From: a virus
Strand: one strand, 5' to 3'
DNA: 42,986 bases
IMG/VR virus record: IMGVR_UViG_3300046318_000380
Coordinates: 1 to 42,986 of that record
Below the pieces are notes generated by a model. It made no database searches, was not told where the DNA came from, and worked only from the letters and a program-made list of their open reading frames with translations. The position numbers and the translations under genes are program-made. Of this stretch, positions 7,570 to 18,900 are shown piece after piece. Each line of letters starts with the position of its first letter. The first letter of the stretch is position 1.

Positions 7570-9243
7570 TTATCTTCCATACTGAAAAATTCTAGATCTA
7601 GGCCAGGCCAATCCAGCAATTGGTCGTAGACTATGATTAAGTTTAGGACTAATCTGCCCTGAATCTTTTCTTTCTTTGAAAAAAAATAAAAAATTATTTT
7701 CAGATCCTTGCAAATCAGTATAGTCTGCTGGACCGCCTGTAGTTGATGCTATTTGATCTTTTTTTGCATGCGTTTTTAGGTATTCTGTTATTTGTGTTTG
7801 CGATGCCCGAGGCCAAGTTTCTAATATGCATGCCACTACTCCTGCTACCTGGGGTGATGCCATCGATGATCCGCTTTTTTTTGTAATATAAAAATTACTA
7901 TTTCTAGGGTCTGTTGCATAAATTCCTGAATTAGAATTTATACTACTCATTACATATTCGCCAGGTGCATACAGATCGACTCTAGGGCCACAGTTACTAT
8001 ATGTTATTTTAGAATCATCAGATAATGCTCCGATTCCGCCTACACAAATTACACCAGGTGCTGCACTGAAAGTACCTCTATTATAATAATAAGTATTAGT
8101 ACCGTTTGAATAATAGTTATTATAGTCATCAGAGTTTTGAACACTATAATTGTCTATTTTTGAATAACTATTGCCAGCAGCTGATATTACAATAATTCCT
8201 TCATTAATTAAATCCTGAAGATCTGCTTCAATGCCGGCGTTCCTGGACACAGTACTTGTATATCCACCTTCATTAAAAATTCCATACGATAGTAATTGAT
8301 TTTCAGTGAATGGACCATTAATAATCGTGCCTCTATATCTTACAGTTGTTATAGTTGTAATATCTACAACAGAAGTAATCCCATAACTATGATTTGTAAC
8401 AGTAGGATTTTTAACACCTGTTACTGGATTTAGTGCTTTATACCTATGCCAAATTTTAATATAGTCTAAAAATGTACTTACTGAAAAATTAAAATTATCA
8501 AAATTTTGATCTGAGCTATAAGGACTTAAATTATATATGTTTGAATCCTTTGCCCACCCTTGTGTATTTCCTGCAACTATGCCTGCGACATGTGCTCCGT
8601 GATTGTTATTATCTGTCCTATCAGATATTCCATTGCCGTTATCATCAGGGTATGTTGGATCAATATAAGGAGTATAAGTATAAGTGCCAGCTGACCCAGA
8701 CGTAACTGTAGGGATTAACTCAAACCAATTATATTGTATTACTCTAGAGCCACCGGTGCCATCTATATTTTTAGAATACTCAGGATGTAACGGATTTATA
8801 TGACCGTCTACTATTACTACATCTACATTTTTACCACTAGCATTGATACCAACTGTACCCGATACATTTCCAGTTCCGTCGGACCCCCAATTAGCTCTTT
8901 GTTCTCCTTCAATTGAACGTAACAACCCCCAATTTTTAAATGTAGAAGAAACTGTATTAGTTTTGCTCCAGTTAGTACTTGTTTCTACCCATGATGGCGT
9001 AAAGAATGTTCCAGTTTCCTCCATACTAAGTTCAACTGCTTCTACCCTAGGATCTTGTCTAACTAACTCTGCCTCATCATAAGTCATTAAATAGTGAGTA
9101 TTTCTGCTAACCGGTCTTCTTTTACTAAGGGTTACTGCTCTATTTGGAATATATAAATTACCATCTACATTTTCCATATCCTCGTAAAAACTTTCTAAAT
9201 CTTCAAACTTATATAAAGTTACTACGTATTCTTTATAAGTCAT
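7570..9243 (-). CDS. Subtilisin-like serine protease (peptidase S8) with I9-like propeptide
   Basis: A 557-residue subtilase in the middle of the fibre operon. The catalytic triad is complete and in subtilisin order: Asp146 in VDVVIVDGHIN, His215 in NNHGAHVAGIVAG, and Ser460 in SGSSMASPQVAG. The oxyanion Asn358 sits in IVISAAGN, and NHSYG (284-288) matches the substrate-cleft segment. Residues about 1-75 resemble an inhibitor-I9 propeptide (YVVTLYK...HYLMTYDEAELVRQDPRVEAVEL), suggesting autoprocessing. No signal peptide or membrane segment is visible, so it probably acts in the infected cell during virion maturation or as part of the virion. GGAG overlapping the upstream stop gives a good ribosome-binding site. 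The substrate is unknown; nearby fibre proteins or host surface proteins are both possible. Confidence 0.92.
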   Translation of the reverse strand: MTYKEYVVTLYKFEDLESFYEDMENVDGNLYIPNRAVTLSKRRPVSRNTHYLMTYDEAELVRQDPRVEAVELSMEETGTFFTPSWVETSTNWSKTNTVSSTFKNWGLLRSIEGEQRANWGSDGTGNVSGTVGINASGKNVDVVIVDGHINPLHPEYSKNIDGTGGSRVIQYNWFELIPTVTSGSAGTYTYTPYIDPTYPDDNGNGISDRTDNNNHGAHVAGIVAGNTQGWAKDSNIYNLSPYSSDQNFDNFNFSVSTFLDYIKIWHRYKALNPVTGVKNPTVTNHSYGITSVVDITTITTVRYRGTIINGPFTENQLLSYGIFNEGGYTSTVSRNAGIEADLQDLINEGIIVISAAGNSYSKIDNYSVQNSDDYNNYYSNGTNTYYYNRGTFSAAPGVICVGGIGALSDDSKITYSNCGPRVDLYAPGEYVMSSINSNSGIYATDPRNSNFYITKKSGSSMASPQVAGVVACILETWPRASQTQITEYLKTHAKKDQIASTTGGPADYTDLQGSENNFLFFFKERKDSGQISPKLNHSLRPIAGLAWPRSRIFQYGR

Positions 9244-9247
9244 CGTA

Positions 9248-9955
9248 TTACTCCAATTTTAACAAAGATAATGTCGCTGATACACTTCGAGTTACAGAAT
9301 CTTTATTGGTTATTGCAAGATATATAGTAGATGTATTAACTGTATCATTGTTAAATCCAATTATACCAGGTGTAATTAATTGAGTTAGTCCTCCGCTAGT
9401 GGTAATAACTTCTGCAATAATTCCACTTCCTGGTAACGGATCTGTTCCCGATGATCTAGTGCTGTCAGATGTTCTGCTAGCACTGTCTGTATAAATTCTA
9501 ACCCATGCAGGATATGTAGTGGCTACTTTAGATAATACATATGTCTTGAACCCAGTAACATCAACTGTTGCTGTTGTATTAGATGCTAGATTTGCAGTTG
9601 TAGCCGTTATATTTGTTCTTGATACACTACTGATTCCAACAACTGTAGCCCACCCAGTATCATAATCCGAAGATGACAGTTTTACCAAGGATTGCCCTAT
9701 TGAACCTCCTTTAGGTATTCCAGTGCCGCCAACACCCCTAGGTCCTTGAATACCTTGTACCGATTGCACTCCTTGAATGCCTTGTAGGCCTTGTACGCCT
9801 TGAATGGTACCAATCGATGCCGATATATCATTAAACACCTGCCCAACTAAACTATTATATGGTATTCGTTTTGTTACGCGATTGTCTACTACAAGTAAAC
9901 TTGTTAATGTCGATGATGCATTGGTAATTATAGGTAATTGATTTATATTTGGCAT
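9248..9955 (-). CDS. Collagen-like tail fibre protein (235 aa)
   Basis: The N-terminus contains ITNASSTLTSLLVVDNRVTKR, a head seen on many small phage fibre proteins. Residues about 50-80 are a collagen-like run of G-X-Q triplets (GVQGLQGIQGVQ, one SVQ interruption, GIQGPRG), expected to form a short triple helix. The C-terminal half (VDVTGFKTYVLSKV, AWVRIYTDSASRTSDSTRS, GIIAEVITTSG, PGIIGFNND) is a beta-rich domain common at the ends of fibres in aquatic T4-like phages. It lies 3 bp after the giant gene and 4 bp before the protease gene. It is probably a trimeric distal fibre. Confidence 0.8.
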   Translation of the reverse strand: MPNINQLPIITNASSTLTSLLVVDNRVTKRIPYNSLVGQVFNDISASIGTIQGVQGLQGIQGVQSVQGIQGPRGVGGTGIPKGGSIGQSLVKLSSSDYDTGWATVVGISSVSRTNITATTANLASNTTATVDVTGFKTYVLSKVATTYPAWVRIYTDSASRTSDSTRSSGTDPLPGSGIIAEVITTSGGLTQLITPGIIGFNNDTVNTSTIYLAITNKDSVTRSVSATLSLLKLE

Positions 9956-9958
9956 ATT

Positions 9959-12900
9959 TTATAATCCTTGAATAACTGTTCCGTCGTCTAATGTTAATGG
10001 AGTGAAATTTTCATCTGTTAAATCAAGATCTCCTCCATAATAATAACTATCAGGTAATTCTGCACCTTTTGCTCGTAAAAACACAGCTTGTTCAACATTG
10101 CTAGATAATAGAGAATCAGATGTCCATATTTTTCCTTGTCGTTGTATTATAGTTATTCTTGTTCCTGCAGTAATTTCTTCATTAATATTTAACATTAATT
10201 GTTGTGTAGATGTAGTTATATAAAATTCCGGTTCAATTATTGTTATACTTGCATCAGAATTGTCATAAGAAATATTACTATCATTAATTTCAATTTCTGT
10301 CTTTCTTAGTTTTCTTCCTCCATAATATACTTCAACTTGATCTACTGCATTAATAGTCGGCAACAGCGAAATCCCGTCACCTATTACTCCTTCTGAAAAT
10401 GTAAGAGTTGATGCGCTAATTATATAGGTAGTTGTATTCGAACTTGGTATATTTTGTTCTAATACATATTCAACTGTGTTAATAGTTTGTTTAATACTTT
10501 GATCTATCACTGTGGTGCCTGCCTGGGAATAATAAGCAGGGCCTGTACCTAAGGTACTTCTTCTAAGTTGAGAAAGAACATTTCCATTTTTAGAAAAATA
10601 TTCAATTCTTTCTCCATCTATCAAAATTACTCCAGGTAAATTTTGAGCAGGATTTGGATGAGTTAAACTATTAGCATTTTTAAGATATATTTCAGTATCT
10701 GTATGGTACAACGGAGATTCTAATTTCGTTGAATGATATTTTGATAGTCTCTTATAATGCTGCCTTCCAAATATATCTTTAAAAATTCTATAACCAATCA
10801 GATGACCGGCTGATAACGGTGGATTAATAGTTGCGATAATAACCTCATCTTCTGGATTGGTATCAATTAAATCGCTAACATTAATAGTCATATAATTATC
10901 TTGAAGATAGAATTCCTGACCATTAACTAACATTCGATCTCCAATTGTAACCCATACATAATTTTGATTCAACACAGGAAGACTTAATTTATATTCTCTC
11001 GCAAGATTTTGCTGAAAACGTTCTGTGCGAATATTCATATTTTCATTGTTAGTGAAAGATATTATCTGAAGAGTAGTATCAGAAATACCAGGTGTAAAAT
11101 AAACATTATTTCCAATTACAATATAATCATAGTTTATTAAACTTTCAATTGCTATTATATCTCCCAATTTTAAAAGATTATTAATGATAGTAATTGTTTC
11201 GTTTGCAGAATTTACATTATAATCAAACCCCGGACGTAAAATAACTCCATTAACATATACTTTTATATTTGTTAAATTATAAACATTAGGGCTATTTTTT
11301 TTGTTGTCTATATCAAACGTTATAGTATTATCGTTAACTTGGTAATAACTTACAGATGGTGGACGTAATCTACGACGAGATGTCATTGGGCCAACTGTTA
11401 CTATTACTTGAGAACTATACGGTTCAAGCGCCGATGGATATAACACAAGCGATTGAGATGAAACCGTAGTTCCTGTGGATATTACATATGTCTCTTCGTT
11501 AAATTTATTAAATTCAGCAAACATTGATTTAAAAAACCAAGCTTCAACATTAAATTTTCCAATAGTTGCAGGAAGAATTACAGCAACAGATGCCCTATTA
11601 TTTTGTGGATGTACAGGTCCTAGTATATAGCCTACGCCACTTCCGGTATAAGGGAATATTTCAACACCGTTAACTGTAACGTATACTGAATTAATATCGT
11701 CAATATTTAATAAACTAGATACAGTTGCAGTAGCAGTTGTTGCAGTTTTATTATCAACGGCTACGTATCCAGAATCCATTTGAGAATAATCTCCAGAGTA
11801 TCCTGCAAACACAGTAGTATAAAATGCTCTTCCATTTTCTATTTGAGGAGCTAATATCAACGTAGATCCATCTAAGAAATATTGATTAGTGTTAGTAAAT
11901 TGTGCCGATACTGCTCTTTCAAACAATGTTCCATTAAAATACACTAATATACCAATTGCATTATCGGGTTCAATAGGAACTAACCAATTGGTAGTTTCTC
12001 CTGCAATAACTGGAATAGAACCAGAAATAACTGTAGGAGATGTAGTTCCGGGATTTGTATAAACGTTAATACCAACACTATCCATTGTATGTCCGGGCAC
12101 AAATTCTTCAGGTGCATAACTAGAATTTGGATTGATAAATTTGTCACCATCGATTACAATATCCTCGGGTGCTATTCCTAGTGCACCCGACAATGTTTCA
12201 TTCCATGCACCGCCATTAATCTCAGAATCTAAGCTAGATGGAGAATCATTATTTGACCATAATTCTACTGTTAAGAATCCTAATAATGAAATATCAATTT
12301 CTGTATTAACTAATGGATCTAGCCCGTCAATTGTAATAATTGCCTTTGGTGGAATACTGTTGCTAGGTACTAGTGTCCATCCGGTGTATGTCGGAGATGC
12401 ATTTATACCTAATGCGGTAATTTCGGAATAAGGTGCATATGTATTAATAATAACGGTACTTGTACCAATCGATGTAGTCAATATATTATCTAATAAATTT
12501 GTAGATGGATTTATATCCATTGTTACAGAATAAATTCTAGCAATTGATAATGTCGAAACTTCAGCTGTAGTCGTAGATAATATAGATGTTGCAGTAACAC
12601 TAAATGTATTATTAGAGCAAGTGGATATCACATATTCATTTTCATATCCACTTGTTGCAATTCCTGATACTAATACTGTGTCACCTACTTTAAAATCTCC
12701 ATTAAAGTTATCCTTAGTTACAAAAACAATAGTTGAGCCCGGCATAACATTGTTAGCTGTTGCCTTACTAATAGTATAACTAGGAGATGAAATTGTTATT
12801 ACATTTGTTAATGAATTTATTGATTCAACAGTTGTACCACTTCTAATAGCAGTAGCATGTACTGAATCTAAAATTGATATATTTTGTCCAGGAATAATTC

Positions 12901-15900
12901 CATGTACGTCTGAAAGTCGAAGCGTTGTATCTGATTTACTTACACTACTTGTTAATTTTGATTTTGCATAGGTACTGATTAAATTACCCCATGGTGCGGT
13001 ATCAAATGATGAGGTTCCCCATGGCGCTGTCTCATTAAAAGTCAATCCTTGCAGTTCAGTTTGAGGATATTCAAGTCCAGACATTAACATGGAATATTCT
13101 TTTCCTGCCATTGTATTTGTAGGGCTGTAATATTTGTCAATCCTATCAATTGCATTAAATAAATCTATATTTTTATTATATGTAATTTTAAATAATTGTC
13201 CTTCTGCTGGAATGTAATTTAAAAATACAAATCTAGAATATTTCTTAGAATACCCTGCATATTCTTCTGTATAATATTCTATATTGTAATCTGCAGATAA
13301 TACAAGTTTTCCATCGACTGTTGGAACAATTTTTAATTTATCAAAATCTGCAAGCCATGATAATATAAATTTATTTTTATCTCCTTGACATATAAAAGTA
13401 TCAGTAACAGAAATATCTTCAATTTCTGATTTCTTAGAAATTCTATCAAATCTCATACCAATAATGTTACTTCTAACTTTATCGTTAGATATAATAGGTG
13501 ATGCTGTTGCAACAGATGTAACATTAGGTCCACCATTAGATATAACAATGTACGGACTTATGGTATAATTACTTCCTGGATTTGTAACTATTATATCATA
13601 CACTGACCCATTTCTAATATAAGCTGTTGCAGATGCACCTGTTCCTGTATCACCGGGATATGTAATGATATTCACTGTCGGATTTTGAGTATATCCTGAC
13701 CCTTTATTAGCAATCTCTACGCGATCGACTTTAAATTTATAATTTTCTGCCCAAGATTTATACGGTGTTTCTAGCAGTAAAGGATCTCCGGGTTCTACTA
13801 TTGTAAATTTGTTAGTTTCTGTATTAAAATACGACGGTACATCAAAATCTGTAATTTGTGCTGCGCCTATTTCTCCTGAAAAATTATCAAGAACCGTATA
13901 ATTAGACGAATACCCTCTTATATTTGTATGATATGGTTTAACTTCTTTTATATATTTTTCAAAATACTCTTCATTATTCAACTTGTAAACAGGACGCTGA
14001 TCTAATGATCCTAATATGTTTTGAACATTTATAAATGAAGTTTTAAATGCCCAATCTAATAATTTTTGTTCTGTTAATGCATACTTTACCGCAGCAAAGA
14101 AAAACAAATTCCAATTAACTTTTAATGTATTAATGAATATTTCATTCTTTAATGCCAATAAAATATAATACAATTCTAGATCGGGTATTTGATCGTACAA
14201 TGTCTCTTCTAACGTTGCTTTATCGTACGCATACATCCCAGAATCATAGTCCCATAATGTATCTAATAATTGCACAGTCCCTTCTTCGCTATATACAATA
14301 TTGTACAATGGACTAAAATTACCATTAATAGTTTTTTCAAGAATAATGTATTTTCCTGATCCATTATTGTTAACTTTAACATATTCCAAATCGGTAATTT
14401 CAGTTAATGAATTTAATTCATATAAATCTGAAACAGTGTATTTTATATTCTTAAATTCATTATAACTGCTACTTTGCCAATCTATTTTTTTCCAATATAA
14501 TGGAGTATTATAGGATTGAGTTTTAATTCTGATCCAGTTACCCGTTGAATAATCATATGAATGTTTTGTCCATCTATTTCCATATTCTGCATTAACTTGA
14601 ACAATTACAGTATGCGATCTAACTTCTAACGTTGGAGTAACTGTAAAATTATATCCTGCATCAAATATAGTAACATTAACTATACTGCCGTATTCATTTA
14701 ATTCTGTTAATAAAGAAGCTGTATTCTTAGTATTAGATATTATTTTTACAGATGGTGGATTTCTATATCCAAATCCAGGATCTATAATATCAACACCATA
14801 AATTTTTCCGTTAACAACAGTACAGGTTAATTTAGCTTGTTTAAAATTAACGGTTTCAACTTCTCCTAACGTTTCAACATCCTCAACAATTAAATCATAT
14901 TCTCTCGAATAGATGTCAGGAATTTCTTCTTTCTTATTCAATAAATTAAATGAATAGTTACCTGTAATTTCATTACTCAATAATACAGAATTTGCAAAAG
15001 TTATTAGATTTCTTACAGCTTGCAATCTATCTTTGAATAATGTCTGCTGAGGCCTAATTCCTATGCCGTATCTATTCCTTGAAGTTAAGTTGTTAGAAGG
15101 AACTAAATTTCCATGTTCATCGTGCCCTAATAAACTATCAAATAATTTCTTTTCTAATAGTGTATTAGGAACACTATTTGCTACACCTTCGGTTAATAAT
15201 AACCATTCTGTATGTCTAGGAATATTATTATCAATTGTATCTGTTGCAATAGATGCATTAATTCTATTGCCAGATAATATAGGTTGTACATTTGCAAATG
15301 CAATAGTATCCTTTGACAATATTTCTACAAATTTTAGTCCATTTGCAACAGGATCTGCAATTATAGATGCTACCTGATAACTACTTAATCTTCTATTTTT
15401 AACACTAGGTATTACAACTTTATTTTTTACCCAGAAATAATATACATTTTCAAAACTTCCTGTTACATTATTGTAAATTTGTTTAACAGAAATAATACTA
15501 TTATCTGGGTATTTAGGTTGCCCACTTATACCTCGAGTTAATCCATCTGTCGTATCTGCTACTGCTGCCCATTCACTAGGCAACACATCTGATTTAACCC
15601 ATTCATATACATCAATAGTTGCTCCAGGAAATAGCTTACCCCAATTATTTTTTCTAAAAATTTCACTACCTTGTTCATACCAGGTATATTTTGCTGTACT
15701 TAAATCCCACCATAAATCACCAACACGCTCGTCTAACCAATTTATTTCTGCGTCATTTACTGTACCTAATCTACCAATAGAATATACTGCTGGATCAAAT
15801 GCAGCTTTATATTTTAATTCTTGATCTGCTATTCCTGCAATTTTACCTTTCAATGGATCGATTACTTCGAGATACTCAATAATTTCTTCATCAAATGAAT

Positions 15901-18900
15901 TAATTAATGAAATTCTTTTTAATCTCGAGACATCTACTGTATCTTCTTGTTCGTGTAAAACATTCCAGCTGTTAACAGTTTGATCAATTTTATCAAATAT
16001 AAACAACTTAGATGTATCAGGATATGATGTTTCTATATACGAAGGAGCACCTACATATATTGCATCATTTGTAGATGCTACAGAATTTCCAAATCTACTT
16101 CCACTAATTACTTGAGAGTTTGATATTTCATCTGCAGGAACAAAATACTCTCCTAATCTGTTGTAAACATAAACTTCTCCGGCATCCAGAATAGGACCTG
16201 TAAATTGTGTCGTATTACTATCAAATGTTGTTTCGCCCGATTCTGACAATAAATCAAATTTCATTAATTTAGATCTATTTGTTCCTAAAGAACTTATTAC
16301 CAATGTATCTTCGTTTTCATTGATAGAAATAGAAGATCCAAATTTTAAATCATTATAAGACACAGGGTTCGATACTATCTGCCACAAAGAATATTGTCCA
16401 TTGCTTTGGATTTTATATATTGATACTTTTCCTTTAGACTCATCTACCGAAGAATATTCCGGATCAGCAACAATTAAATATTTTCCAGATGCAGATACTG
16501 TTAAATCTAGACCAAATCTACCATTAACATCGTAAGGAGGATTAATAGTCTGGTTCAATACAAATGTATTATTTGTTGCGGTATAAACTACAACTTTTCC
16601 TGTTGAAGAAAAGTCAGGTGCACTAATAGCAATAATAGACCCATTACTTGAACCAGCTATTTTATATCCCCATTTATCACCAGCAGTTAAACCAGCTGGC
16701 GACGGAAATGATATTCCTCCCGGATGAGCAGATACTGATACAGTACCATTATTTTTATTCAAATGATATGCATATACCTTTCCTGGTAAACTAGCAGCAG
16801 AAGTATCATCGCCTGGTGCTCCTATAAGCAACATAGTAGAAGTTGTAGCAGATACCTGACTAACAAATATCGAATGCCCAAATCTAGAATGTGCAGCAGC
16901 ATAAGGGTGCGCTATAACAGCATTTGTTATTTCTTCATTAAACTTTGTATTGTTGGTGCTAATTTTTACTAAACCTTCAACTGCATAAGAACGAGTATAG
17001 CCAGACCCTGTGCTTAAAATTACCACTCCTGTTGTATTAGCAGCAACTACGTTAGATGCAGCAGGTGCTCCTGCAATATATAATTCTTTAGCAGCGTCAT
17101 GTGCCAGCGAATATCCAAATTCAGTTACCAATGAAGATGAACAATATAAGATATCGTGACTGTTTATTGTATGTTCAAAATCTTTACGATAAGCATTTTC
17201 AATTTTTGTAAATGCTTGTACTCTACCTAAACTAGATGTACCTGTGGTATTCCAACTCGGCGATGAAACCATCATTATAGGAGAATTATCAGATGCATAC
17301 ACAGTATGTCCAAGTTGTTGACCTAAAATATAATCATTTGATTCTATATATTTTGCAGAATAATTTTTAATTTTTTCATAAACTTGCCATTTTCCGCCTA
17401 GCCCTTGATCAACCCAAAATTTTTCACCTTCTTCCAATTTTAGTAAATCATTATAATTTGCTAGATCTTCAAAATCTGCATACCTCGATTCATCAAATTT
17501 AAAAAGAGCGCCGTATGCAAGTAGTTCTGCATTTTCAATAGATGTTAGGCTAGATAGTACTGTAAATTGATTTAATTTAGGCACACTCGAAACTACATGT
17601 ACACCATTTACCTGTTCATTAAAGTTAACAACAGATACAATGTCTCCTACTGATAATCCATGGTGTGTATCTGTTACAAAGGTAATAGCAGCTCCAGGTG
17701 AACTTACAAACACTCCGGCAACATCAGAAGATTGTCTTATATATCTATAAACGCTCCAGTCTCCATTTTCTAAAAACCCTACCCAAAATGTATTACCTTG
17801 CTGAATAATAGAATTATTTGCAATATCTAACAAACTAGATTTATTATAAGCAGTTGCAGTTACATCATCTAATCTAACATACCCTGCTGTAGTTAATTCC
17901 AAATTAGTATCTGTCCATGTGCCAGCAGACGTAATAAACGTAGCTGTAGATACATATTCATCGGGTGTTATTAAACAATCCGTTGGTTGAATATAATTTA
18001 TTAAAGGATCTTGTTGATCCGGCATAGAATTAACAAATTTAACTAGGTATGGATTTTCTAAAGAAGTTCCTTCAGTTAATGTAAATTCAAGTTCATTATA
18101 AGTTTCAAAACCACCGTAATGCCCGGCCCTAAACGCCCATTCTTCATTAAATTGAATTGCACCTTTATCTAATGTTTGACTTGCCTTAGATAATTTGTCA
18201 ATTGAATTTTTTGTGCCTTTATCTTTAATAAATCCTTGATAAAATTTGTATTGACTAATAGGGTTGGTAAAAATGTTATCAAGATATGTTCTCGGAGTAT
18301 AACCTATTAAATGCTGGGCTAATTGTTGCTGATTGTAATCAAAATTATCAATATCAAGACTGTAAAAATCTTCAAATTGATTTATTTTATAATCAAAATT
18401 AGGAAGTAGTCCAGCTACTGGTTTTTCAGGAAGTTTTACCCATTGTGCAAAATCAAATTCTCTAGAATTTAATACTTTAGATATAGATTCATAATAAGAA
18501 CCATTATATCTAACAACTTCGCCTGGTAAGTAAACTTGATATGATTTCCAGTCTGTTATTTCTACAGAATCGTATACAAATCCAGGACTATACAAATCAC
18601 CATTCCAATTTCTTGTTCTAAATCCAGATAATTTAATTCTACGTTGTTTGTAACCCGATTCAGGATCATAAATTGTATCATTAAAAATCGTAGAATTATT
18701 GAATACCAATGCATGTTCTTTTTGTACAGAATTCAATGTGGCAAAAAATAATCCTTCTTCTGTATTAATAGAAGATATAGTACAATACCCGTCTTCCCTA
18801 GATAAAGTAAATTTATCAATAGGGAATGGTTTTCCATCAGCCTTTAACAAGCTGTATTCATATTTTCCTGATGAAATATTATCAACAACAGAATTTACAA

